Assembly: GCA_938002705.1 (NCBI GenBank)
Contig: CALLAG010000248.1
Span: 1 to 14,747 of the forward strand
Length of the DNA: 14,747 nt
Direction of reading: 5' to 3'
Source of the DNA: an uncultured Saprospiraceae bacterium
GTDB taxonomy: Bacteria; Bacteroidota; Bacteroidia; Chitinophagales; Saprospiraceae
Shown here: positions 7,878 through 14,059 of the stretch, piece by piece
Layout of the letters: every line of letters starts with the position of its first letter
How positions within the stretch are numbered: position 1 is the first letter of the stretch
Notes under the pieces: model-generated
What the model saw: the letters and a program-made list of their open reading frames with translations, nothing else
What the model was told of the DNA's origin: nothing
Databases searched by the model: none
Made by a program: the position numbers and the translations under genes

Positions 7878-7892
7878 AATTGTTATACAATT
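7878..7892. promoter_or_regulatory. Inverted repeat AATTGT-TAT-ACAATT
   Basis: This perfect 6-base inverted repeat with a 3-base spacer lies between the divergent barrel gene (58 bases from its ATG) and the ATPase cassette (170 bases from its ATG). The size suits a dimeric regulator. AT-rich inverted repeats of this length also arise by chance, so it is a candidate operator only. Confidence 0.3.
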
Positions 7893-8018
7893 TGATTGAT
7901 GCATTAATATTAGGATAACAGATATTGTACTAATGTGTTAAAACTTATTTATCACTTAAGATTTAAGGATTTTCGTTATTATTAGATAGCTTACTCAATT
8001 ATTTTGTATCATTGGTGG

Positions 8019-8030
8019 AGTATTAATACT
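8019..8030. promoter_or_regulatory. Perfect 12-base palindrome before ATPase cassette
   Basis: AGTATTAATACT is a perfect palindrome ending 31 bases before the ATG of the ATPase gene. It therefore lies in the 5' untranslated region or at the promoter. A weak -7-like TTATTTTG occurs just upstream (7999-8006), which would place the palindrome at the transcription start, a typical repressor position. No clear -33 TTG accompanies it. Confidence 0.35.
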
Positions 8031-8061
8031 ACTGGAATTATATGGATATACGATATGACAT

Positions 8062-10425
8062 ATGAAAGATCTTAAGGAATATCTACATGCGTACAAGGCT
8101 GATATTGAAGTAATTGCCCACAAGTATGGTCAAGGTAATCGACTGACTGATGCCTTATTAAGAGATATATATTCTGATATCAAAAGCCTTATAGATCAGT
8201 ACCTGATAATAGGAAATGAGGCCAGCCACGATCAAAAAGCTGAAGATAAAAAACATCAATTTCTAAGTCATAGAATCAGAAGCGAGATAGCATACGAACT
8301 TAAGGATTACGTTATTCTCATGCGTAACATATATGTAGAAGCCATCAAGGCCAAAGCATATAAGACAGATGGTGGACTATCTGATGCTGATTATGAGAGG
8401 TTCATATCAGAATCTCAGCTCATCTTATCGAAGGCTGGTCAAAGTTTGACTTCTTACATAGGTGGGGTATTATCGCAGGTGGACAATGAGGAATTTATAA
8501 CCAAAGACCTTATGTACTACAGGCTTGTAGAGTCCCCTTGGGCTATCTATGAAGAACAGTATAAGGAAGTTCTACATCAGATGCTGGACCTAAGAAGGCA
8601 ATTAGTCAATTATGATGATGTAAAAAGTGCTTTCGCCACTATCAAAGTCCATGTAATAGAAGCCTTAGAAAATCTGAAGTCTCAGACTGATACAGTATTA
8701 TCAACGACGACAGATCTCAGTACAGAGTATAATAAGGATGCATTAGTACCTGATGTGATTAATGAGAAAATAGAGCAAATAGAAATTGCCTCAGTATACA
8801 AAGAGAGTCTCAAGGTAAAACTCGAGAAAATTGATTCTTCGATTAAGAATTTGAAAAATTATGTATTCTCAGTCGATTACAAGGACGGTAATCTAATCCA
8901 GAAATCTATCGATCTATCACAACTTACTTCTAAGTGGCTGGAGCTATCGCTGGTGCCTACTCTTGCAGAGATGCATGACAAACTTAAGATACTAAAGACA
9001 ACAAGTGATATCTCAGCTAAGAATATGAGAAATAAGCTCAGCTTGTTGACTGATAAGAATCATGACGAATTCCTAAGTGACCTGTCTATCAGCGCAGATA
9101 AGCTAATCAGAGAACAGCAAAAATTATCACAGGATATAATAGATAAGAAGACAGGTGTAGAGACCTTGCTCGAAGAAGAATTCAGACCATCTAAGATATA
9201 TTCTAATAAAGCTTTCTTATCTACTGGATTACAATCTTCTGTCAATCAGATAATGAGAGATCAGAATAAGCTGGTGGAAGTTATCAATAATAGATTCGGT
9301 CAGAGGCAAGAAGAGCTGAAGTTCTTCTTTACTAATCTACAGAAGCAAGAGCAACTTACAGAAGCAGAACGTATCGCTAGTGCACTTAACAATAAGAGTG
9401 GCAAGTATGCAACAGAATCCTACGATCAAGTATTCCTGAGGCAGAATATATTTAGCGAGTTCTATATCATAGAAAGACTTACGATGCAAGATAGAGCACG
9501 AGAGTCTATAAGCTTATGGCGCAATGGGTATAACGGCTCTATGATTATTACTGGCTCACCACTCAGTGGTAAGACAACATTTGCTAATCATATAGTGCTG
9601 AGTAATTTTGCTAATAACTTTATAAGGCTGGAGCCCAATAGTGAGCAATCATTTAACGGGAGAAAGTTCTCTACTCAAGAAGGCTTAGGTGAAGCACTGA
9701 ACGAGATTACAAAGTCAAGAATCATCAATCCTACTTGTATATTCATAGATGATATCGAGTTATGGCATAGCGAACATTCTAATCTATTGCAAGACGCAAG
9801 AGATCTCATTGACTTCGTCACTAAGCATTCTGAGATGGTCTATGTTGTGGTCTGTATAGGTCCAGTTGCATTACACTTTCTGGATATTTATATGGATTTT
9901 TCTGAGCAGTTCTTGTCTGTCATCGATGTAAGTAAGGTGAAGTTTTCTCATTTTAAAAATATAATACAACTCAGGCATACTGCGACTCAGAAGACCCTTG
10001 TCAAAGCTGATGGAGCACATTATAATGCTGACGAATTTCTATCTATTGTGAAGCAAGTCCACAAAAACTCTAACGGTAACTTAGGAGATGGATTATTACG
10101 CTGGGCTTCAGGTTCTAAGGAAATTAGCTCTGACCAAGTCATATTTGACTATACAGATATGAAGATCGATAACTTCATAACGAGAGAGAATGAGATGCTT
10201 ATAGAGCAATTCTTTAAGTATAAGAAGCTAACGGATAAAGAGTTAATTGCAATATTTACAAAAGAACAATATGAGAGTGTACGTGTACAGCTAAAAACCC
10301 TATTGCGTAACAAAATATTAGTCAGAGATGATGAAGGCTCTATTCAGATTAATGATCTAATAATTACAGAAGCTCATAAGTTCTATATAGAACGATTTGC
10401 TCAAATGAAAAAAATATATAGCTAA
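8062..10425 (+). CDS. Helical P-loop ATPase with C-terminal winged helix
   Basis: This 787-residue protein has no signal peptide and no membrane segment. Residues 1 to about 470 are almost entirely charged helix and coiled coil, with no family I recognise. An AAA/STAND-like nucleotide-binding domain follows: Walker A GSPLSGKT (498-505, Lys504), Walker B CIFIDDIE (559-566, Asp563-Asp564) and a sensor-1-like strand VYVVVCIGP (593-601). The stretch FSHFKNIIQLRH resembles the lid-helix pattern of Orc/Cdc6-like and archaeal-type ATPases. The C-terminus (about 720-775, LTDKELIAIF...VRVQLKTLLRNKILVRDDEGSIQI) has the form of a winged helix. The catalytic motifs are intact, so ATP binding and hydrolysis are likely. 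Its stop codon directly abuts the ATG of the MscS-like gene, so it probably acts with the two membrane proteins, perhaps as their cytosolic regulator. That role is inferred. Confidence 0.85.
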   Translation: MKDLKEYLHAYKADIEVIAHKYGQGNRLTDALLRDIYSDIKSLIDQYLIIGNEASHDQKAEDKKHQFLSHRIRSEIAYELKDYVILMRNIYVEAIKAKAYKTDGGLSDADYERFISESQLILSKAGQSLTSYIGGVLSQVDNEEFITKDLMYYRLVESPWAIYEEQYKEVLHQMLDLRRQLVNYDDVKSAFATIKVHVIEALENLKSQTDTVLSTTTDLSTEYNKDALVPDVINEKIEQIEIASVYKESLKVKLEKIDSSIKNLKNYVFSVDYKDGNLIQKSIDLSQLTSKWLELSLVPTLAEMHDKLKILKTTSDISAKNMRNKLSLLTDKNHDEFLSDLSISADKLIREQQKLSQDIIDKKTGVETLLEEEFRPSKIYSNKAFLSTGLQSSVNQIMRDQNKLVEVINNRFGQRQEELKFFFTNLQKQEQLTEAERIASALNNKSGKYATESYDQVFLRQNIFSEFYIIERLTMQDRARESISLWRNGYNGSMIITGSPLSGKTTFANHIVLSNFANNFIRLEPNSEQSFNGRKFSTQEGLGEALNEITKSRIINPTCIFIDDIELWHSEHSNLLQDARDLIDFVTKHSEMVYVVVCIGPVALHFLDIYMDFSEQFLSVIDVSKVKFSHFKNIIQLRHTATQKTLVKADGAHYNADEFLSIVKQVHKNSNGNLGDGLLRWASGSKEISSDQVIFDYTDMKIDNFITRENEMLIEQFFKYKKLTDKELIAIFTKEQYESVRVQLKTLLRNKILVRDDEGSIQINDLIITEAHKFYIERFAQMKKIYS

Positions 10426-11142
10426 ATGAGTCAATATTTATTTCATATATCGTGGTTGAAATTTTTCTTACTGATAGGCTTCATAGTGCTTATCTATATC
10501 GTACTGAAGCTTATCCTTAATGCACCATGGGTCAAGCCTAACCTGACTACTAATAATGCCGTATCAAGATTTGTAAAGTATCTTTTTTGGCCTATAGCAG
10601 GAGTAGTCATCGCAGGATTTTTTATAATGAAAAACCCTGTAGCACATGGTTTCATGGTAGTGATTACGACACTCTTATCTTGGAGATACGTCAAAGAAAT
10701 ATTCCTCGGAGCATTTATAAAATTCAGTCAAGTGTATCATAAGAATACACCTTATAATATTAACGGCATGCAAGGCACACTCATCTCGTTAGAGGTGATC
10801 GGTGGTAAGTTCAAGTTCCATAAAGGCACACAGTTTTTTACCTATTCTCAGCTACTTGATAGTCAGGCGATAGCATTGGTTAATGATATCGCTTCTGATG
10901 ATCTGAATTTTAGATGTCAGAATAATGGATCAGAAAGATTCAATATAGCACATATACAAGATATAATATTTCAGTGTCCTTACGTTGATCATTACTACAA
11001 GCCTAAGCTTAACATAGTAGATAGCGATACGATCTCAGTTAAGATTAATACCAGAAGCCACATTAGTGCAGAGAAGGTGTTAGCCTATTTTTCTGAGAAG
11101 GAACCGCTTATTAATTTTAGAATTTCTAATAACACGTTTTAG
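10426..11142 (+). CDS. Minimal MscS-like membrane protein
   Basis: This 238-residue protein has three predicted membrane helices (about 10-31, 49-68 and 72-99) followed by a soluble domain. After the third helix, FLGAFIKF...NGMQGTLISLEV (93-124) lines up with the end of the MscS pore helix and the start of its beta domain, in which GVxGTVxxI is characteristic. The part GTQFFTYSQLL occupies the position of the MscS segment containing PN. The C-terminus (DTISVKINTR...KVLAYFSEK) resembles the MscS alpha/beta domain. In the helix that lines the MscS pore, the usual Gly/Ala pattern is replaced by a charged stretch, SWRYVKEIFLG (85-95), so gating or conduction may differ. The gene sits between the ATPase and antiporter genes with zero spacing on both sides (TAAATG and TAGATG). 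It is probably an inner-membrane channel-like partner of the cassette. Confidence 0.7.
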   Translation: MSQYLFHISWLKFFLLIGFIVLIYIVLKLILNAPWVKPNLTTNNAVSRFVKYLFWPIAGVVIAGFFIMKNPVAHGFMVVITTLLSWRYVKEIFLGAFIKFSQVYHKNTPYNINGMQGTLISLEVIGGKFKFHKGTQFFTYSQLLDSQAIALVNDIASDDLNFRCQNNGSERFNIAHIQDIIFQCPYVDHYYKPKLNIVDSDTISVKINTRSHISAEKVLAYFSEKEPLINFRISNNTF

Positions 11143-12429
11143 ATGAATAATCTTATTTTTCTTGAAAGTTCAGCGATTATAGATCCTTATTATCTGATCA
11201 TAGGGGCCTCGGTAATTGTTATTTTATCTTTCTTTTTTAACATGCTTTCTAAGTTGACTAATATCCCATCAGTATTAATGCTGATCGTGCTAGGTGTCAT
11301 CCTGAAGGTAGGATTAGATGCTAAGGGGATTACTATGAACTTCCGTCCATATCTGGAGATTCTCGGGATCGTCGGACTTATTATGATTGTACTTGAGGCA
11401 GCTCTAGAACTCAAGCTGGAACGTAATAAGCTGATGCCCATATTGATAGCTTTTGTCATAGCGCTGGTCGGATTATTAGCATCGACATTCGTCGCAGTAC
11501 TTATTTTAAAACAATTTATACCTGACATAACAGATCAGCAAGCGTGGCTGTATGCGACGCCGCTGTCTATACTGTCGAGTGCCATAATAATACCTAGTGT
11601 ATCCGCATTGCGTAAGGATAAGAAAGAATTCCACATCTATGAGAGTACATTCTCTGATATATTAGGCATCATGATGTTTTATTTTCTGACAGGTAATATC
11701 GATCCAGAAGCAGGTCAGTCTATCATAGGTTTCTCTGGTAATATTGTTTTGACGATAGTCATATCATTGGTAGCGAGTTATGTTATAGTATTGATATTCC
11801 AGAATATCAAGAGTCACGTTAAGCTATTCTTGCTTATAGCGATATTGCTGTTATTATATGCTATAGGTAAGAAGATGCACTTATCGTCACTGATTATCAT
11901 ATTGATATTCGGTCTATTGATAGCTAATATGGAGTTGTTTTTTGGAGGAAGATTACGTAAGTATCTTAATCTCAAGAAGGCGCAGCACATATATGAAGAG
12001 TTACATATTATTACACTAGAGACGGCATTTATAGTAAGGACATTCTTTTTTGTGATTTTTGGTGTGACGATATCGTTGGTTACACTTTTAGATATAGATG
12101 TTGCTATCGTAAGTATGCTGATCATAGCATCGATATACCTCATCAGATTCATCATGCTAAGAATTACGATGGGCACTGATATCATGCCTCAGATATACAT
12201 TGCGCCTAGAGGCTTGATTACTATTTTGTTATTCTATGCGATACCAGAATCTGTAGAGCTTAAGACTTTTAATCCAGGTATATTACTATTTGTGATTATC
12301 GGTACGAGTCTTATCATGACAGGGGCTATGATATTAGAGAAGAAGCGATCGGGGAGTGCTATCAGCAAGGCCAAATCTATAGCTGTAGGATCTGTTAAGT
12401 GGAAAGCACCAAGTATAGACTCGGAATAG
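11143..12429 (+). CDS. CPA1-type cation/proton antiporter
   Basis: This 428-residue inner-membrane protein has about 12 hydrophobic helices, the size usual for NhaP/CPA1-type Na+ or K+/H+ antiporters. Family landmarks are the early helices PSVLMLIVLGVILKVG and GLIMIVLEAALELKL, the unwound helix region PLSILSSAIIIPS, the ion-site helix YESTFSDILGIMMF (Glu167, Asp172), RTFFFVIFGV (299-308) and the APRGLITILLF helix (Arg356). In CPA1 proteins the ion site is normally Glu-x3-Asn-Asp. Here Glu and Asp are kept but Asn is Ser171. The retained Glu and the Arg of the PRG helix favour a CPA1-like electroneutral exchanger over CPA2. The last 30 residues are hydrophilic and cytoplasmic. As third gene of an abutting cassette, it is probably the transport unit controlled by the ATPase and MscS-like protein. 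Confidence 0.88.
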   Translation: MNNLIFLESSAIIDPYYLIIGASVIVILSFFFNMLSKLTNIPSVLMLIVLGVILKVGLDAKGITMNFRPYLEILGIVGLIMIVLEAALELKLERNKLMPILIAFVIALVGLLASTFVAVLILKQFIPDITDQQAWLYATPLSILSSAIIIPSVSALRKDKKEFHIYESTFSDILGIMMFYFLTGNIDPEAGQSIIGFSGNIVLTIVISLVASYVIVLIFQNIKSHVKLFLLIAILLLLYAIGKKMHLSSLIIILIFGLLIANMELFFGGRLRKYLNLKKAQHIYEELHIITLETAFIVRTFFFVIFGVTISLVTLLDIDVAIVSMLIIASIYLIRFIMLRITMGTDIMPQIYIAPRGLITILLFYAIPESVELKTFNPGILLFVIIGTSLIMTGAMILEKKRSGSAISKAKSIAVGSVKWKAPSIDSE

Positions 12430-12462
12430 TAAACATTTATTTGAAAAAAAAATGAAATCAAC

Positions 12463-12492
12463 TTGGAGTTTCGATCAATATTTGCATATTTG
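12463..12492 (+). promoter_or_regulatory. Bacteroidota-type promoter for acidic small protein
   Basis: TTG at 12463-12465 and CATATTTG at 12485-12492 are separated by 19 bases. This fits the -33 TTG and -7 TAnnTTTG promoter of Bacteroidota (7 of 8 positions in the -7 box). It lies 41 bases before the ATG at 12534 and suggests that this gene can be transcribed independently of the antiporter cassette. Confidence 0.45.
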
Positions 12493-12533
12493 TCTATATA
12501 CTTATTTTATAATATGATACTTAATAGGAACAC

Positions 12534-12851
12534 ATGTCTAAGCCCAAAGTAATTAAGGATTATGATAAGCTATCTGAAGAAATTCAGGAGCAGATTAAGT
12601 TGTTCTATCCCTATGGTTTTGATAAGAAACTTATCATGTTTAAAAATGCGAAGAAGAAACTTATAAGTGCTCTACCATTTGAGGGAGAAGATTACTACTA
12701 CCTTATCAAGATGACCAAAGACGAAGCACAGCAGATTATCTCTGATGATGATGACTACGGAGAGGACGGCTTGCTTAAGGAAGATGCATTAGAAGAACTT
12801 CAAGAAAGGTATGATGATGTACCTGAAGATGTCAGCGATGATGATGATTAG
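12534..12851 (+). CDS. Small conserved-looking protein with acidic tail
   Basis: This 105-residue cytoplasmic protein has no signal peptide or membrane helix. The first 70 residues form a compact mixed region with a basic stretch (KKLIMFKNAKKKLISALPF). The C-terminal third is strongly acidic (ISDDDDYGEDG, then LQERYDDVPEDVSDDDD). I recall similar proteins starting with MSKPKVIKDYDKL in many Bacteroidota, sometimes under misleading names, but I cannot assign a function. An acidic tail behind a basic core can suggest nucleic-acid or basic-protein contacts, which is inference only. It follows the antiporter gene by 104 bases and has its own promoter-like element, so it is probably not part of the cassette. 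It converges with the response-regulator gene. Confidence 0.8.
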   Translation: MSKPKVIKDYDKLSEEIQEQIKLFYPYGFDKKLIMFKNAKKKLISALPFEGEDYYYLIKMTKDEAQQIISDDDDYGEDGLLKEDALEELQERYDDVPEDVSDDDD

Positions 12852-12852
12852 T

Positions 12853-12890
12853 GTGAGCTGTCCATAGACAGATCACTATTGCCAATTTTT
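12853..12890 (+). terminator. Imperfect terminator after acidic small protein
   Basis: GTGA-g-CTGTC (12853-12862) pairs with GACAG-a-TCAC (12867-12876) around a CATA loop, with one internal G-A mismatch. Six T follow at 12885-12890, somewhat far from the stem. It starts two bases after the stop codon and probably ends this transcript between the converging genes, but the distance to the T-tract weakens the case. Confidence 0.45.
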
Positions 12891-12913
12891 TCTTTTCTTA
12901 ATTAATAGTATAC

Positions 12914-13567
12914 CTAAGTACCAAGGATATTATTCTCCATAGCTATTCTGACTAATCCGGCTGTATTGCGAGCATTCAGCTTAGCAAGCAGATTACTTCT
13001 ATGTGACTCTACAGTCTTGAGAGATATGAATAGTTGATTAGCGATCTCTTGAGTTGTATGTTCTTTTATAATAAGGTCTAAGACCTCTTTCTCACGTCGC
13101 GATACTTTAGGGATGAGTTTTCTCGATTCTTGTGATGATCCCTTTCTTTGATTCATCAGTCCTTTCATGATGGTCTCCGTGACATCTTTGCTGAAGTATG
13201 AAGTACCAGATAATATAGTATTAATGGCCTTCAGTAATTCTTCTCTTCCTGTATTCTTAAGTATATATCCCATGGCTCCATTATTAAGTATTTCAGTAAC
13301 GAAGCTCTCTTCATTAAACATGGATATAGCAAGAACCTTGGTCTCATTATAATCCGTTACGACTTTCTTGCATACTTCTATGCCGCTCATCCCTGGTAGA
13401 TTGACATCGAGAAGTAAGATGTCTGCTTTGCCTTTCTTTAAGAATTCTATGACAGATGGTCCATCCAGGCATTGGCCTACAACTTCTATGTCAGCTTCAG
13501 CTTTGAGTATAGATGCTATACCATCTGCGAACATGGCGTGGTCATCAGCTATAAGAACTTTGGTCAT
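12914..13567 (-). CDS. NarL/LuxR-family response regulator
   Basis: This 217-residue two-component regulator has a receiver domain (1 to about 120) carrying the full active-site set: Asp8-Asp9, phosphoacceptor Asp54 (LLLDVNLPGMSG), Ser82 and Lys104. After a linker, the C-terminal LuxR-type helix-turn-helix (about 154-214) shows VSRREKEVLDLI, TTQEIANQLFISLKTVESHRSNLLAKL and NTAGLVRIA, with the recognition helix at KTVESHRSNL. When phosphorylated by a cognate kinase it should dimerise and bind DNA at target promoters. The likely partner is the divergent TPR protein beginning at 14060, because such pairs are common in Bacteroidota. Length and motifs are normal. A perfect -7 box lies 59 bases upstream, with two inverted repeats around it that could serve autoregulation. 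Confidence 0.95.
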   Translation of the reverse strand: MTKVLIADDHAMFADGIASILKAEADIEVVGQCLDGPSVIEFLKKGKADILLLDVNLPGMSGIEVCKKVVTDYNETKVLAISMFNEESFVTEILNNGAMGYILKNTGREELLKAINTILSGTSYFSKDVTETIMKGLMNQRKGSSQESRKLIPKVSRREKEVLDLIIKEHTTQEIANQLFISLKTVESHRSNLLAKLNARNTAGLVRIAMENNILGT

Positions 13568-13584
13568 AGTTTAATTATTTAATA

Positions 13585-13599
13585 CAGAATTATATTCTG
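13585..13599. promoter_or_regulatory. Inverted repeat CAGAAT-TAT-ATTCTG in regulator 5' UTR
   Basis: This is a perfect 6-base inverted repeat with a TAT spacer, 18-32 bases upstream of the response-regulator ATG and downstream of its -7 box. It would lie in the 5' untranslated region. It could be an autoregulatory operator or a small hairpin near the ribosome entry site. Confidence 0.35.
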
Positions 13600-13625
13600 C
13601 GACATCAATGTATTATTGTAAGAAT

Positions 13626-13633
13626 CAAAGTTA
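13626..13633 (-). promoter_or_regulatory. -7 promoter box for response regulator
   Basis: On the minus strand TAACTTTG matches the Bacteroidota -7 consensus TAnnTTTG at every position. It lies 59 bases upstream of the ATG. No TTG is found at the -33 position, so the promoter may depend on an activator. The inverted repeat at 13656-13668 covers the -33 region. Confidence 0.5.
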
Positions 13634-13655
13634 GTGAATGTACGAATTAAAAATT

Positions 13656-13668
13656 AGGGGTATCCCCT
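13656..13668. promoter_or_regulatory. Inverted repeat AGGGG-TAT-CCCCT
   Basis: This perfect GC-rich 5-base inverted repeat with a 3-base spacer stands out in very AT-rich DNA. It lies 22 bases upstream of the response-regulator -7 box, the place expected for an activator site, and between that gene and the possible plus-strand transcript. A binding site for the response regulator itself is a reasonable guess. Confidence 0.4.
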
Positions 13669-13735
13669 TAATAAATAAATGGGTGTTATCAGGGATTTAA
13701 GAAAGCGTCACATTACTGATCTTTACATTATAGAT

Positions 13736-13852
13736 ATGGCGAAAGGGTCATACAGAATGAATAAAGTAAGTTGGTTTTTCTATAACCCACATCGGTTAGT
13801 TAGTTATAAGAAACTGGATAAGATCTTTACAGACCCCCAATACAAGATGTAA
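13736..13852 (+). CDS. Possible 38-residue basic small protein
   Basis: An ATG at 13736 opens a 38-codon frame ending in TAA at 13850-13852. The peptide begins MAKGSYRMNKVSWFFYNPHR and continues LVSYKKLDKIFTDPQYKM. It is basic and rich in aromatic residues, with no signal peptide or membrane helix. An internal ATG at 13757 would give 31 residues. I recognise no family. Support is circumstantial: the frame lies on the same strand as, and upstream of, a very strong terminator (13951-13982) that ends no other gene. Its 3' end is folded into a long stem-loop (13808-13868), which could instead mean that the stretch is a structured RNA and the ORF is fortuitous. Confidence 0.3.
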   Translation: MAKGSYRMNKVSWFFYNPHRLVSYKKLDKIFTDPQYKM

Positions 13853-13868
13853 TCTTATCTGGTTTCTT
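13808..13868 (+). ncRNA. Long stem-loop, possible small RNA or 3' structure
   Basis: Bases 13808-13824 pair with 13852-13868 over 17 consecutive positions in RNA, with two adjacent G-U pairs, around a 27-base loop. The 3' arm runs into a T-tract (13867-13871). Wobble pairs in an otherwise complete stem suggest the structure matters as RNA. A second stem-loop follows at 13908-13931 (CCCGAT with ATTGGG and an inner GAG/CTC). Together with the terminator at 13951-13982 this looks like the 3' portion of a plus-strand transcript. It matches no RNA family I know. Confidence 0.35.
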
Positions 13869-13950
13869 TTTCTACCAACAAAAAAATATATACCCAAATA
13901 ATAAAAACCCGATTAAGAGTAACTCATTGGGATTGACTATTGCAAAATTG

Positions 13951-13982
13951 AAAAAGACCCTCATAAAGATGAGGGTCTTTTT
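13951..13982 (+). terminator. Strong bidirectional intrinsic terminator
   Basis: Bases 13951-13964 and 13969-13982 form a perfect 14-base-pair stem closed by the loop AAAG. It has a GACCCTCAT core, with an A-tract before it and a T-tract after it, so it can act on both strands. No annotated plus-strand gene precedes it, because the response regulator points the other way. It must therefore end an unannotated transcript from 13670-13950, or insulate the TPR gene and the regulator from each other. Confidence 0.85.
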
Positions 13983-14059
13983 TATGTTAGTGGCAGTCAT
14001 TCCACAGTTTTGGATTCTTAACTTTACACTCGATATCACCTTATAATATATAATGACTC

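Larger units (their letters stand above)
13568..14059. other. Complex intergenic region between regulator and TPR gene
   Basis: These 492 bases are unusually long for this genome segment and are densely structured. In order they hold an inverted repeat (13585-13599), the regulator's -7 box (13626-13633), a GC-rich inverted repeat (13656-13668), a 38-codon plus-strand ORF (13736-13852) and a long stem-loop (13808-13868). A second stem-loop (13908-13931), a strong terminator (13951-13982) and a -7-like box for the TPR gene (14019-14026) follow. No tRNA, tmRNA or SRP-RNA signature is visible. Confidence 0.6.

Noticed and set aside
11190..11528. A 112-codon minus-strand open frame inside the antiporter gene
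   Set aside because: It is an antisense shadow of the first antiporter helices, with no promoter, no family features and a low-complexity Ser/Ile/Thr composition.
11814..12185. A 123-codon open frame on the minus strand opposite the antiporter gene
   Set aside because: It lies wholly inside a well-supported membrane-protein gene. Its Ile/Ser/Asn-rich translation is the usual antisense shadow of hydrophobic codons.
8062..12429. The cassette as a known KdpFABC, Trk/Ktr or Kef-type potassium system
   Set aside because: There is no P-type ATPase, no Trk/Ktr pore repeats and no RCK/TrkA-N nucleotide-binding domain. The ATPase has AAA/STAND-like P-loop motifs and a winged helix instead.
12745..12851. 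GAT-rich stretch that could be a microsatellite or phase-variable repeat
   Set aside because: The GAT runs are only three or four units, are interrupted and are in frame. They simply encode the acidic tail.
13568..14059. A tRNA, tmRNA, SRP RNA or 6S RNA gene in the long intergenic region
   Set aside because: No cloverleaf with a TTC-type T-loop, no tmRNA ends and no conserved SRP tetraloop motif could be found. The stems seen do not fit these families.
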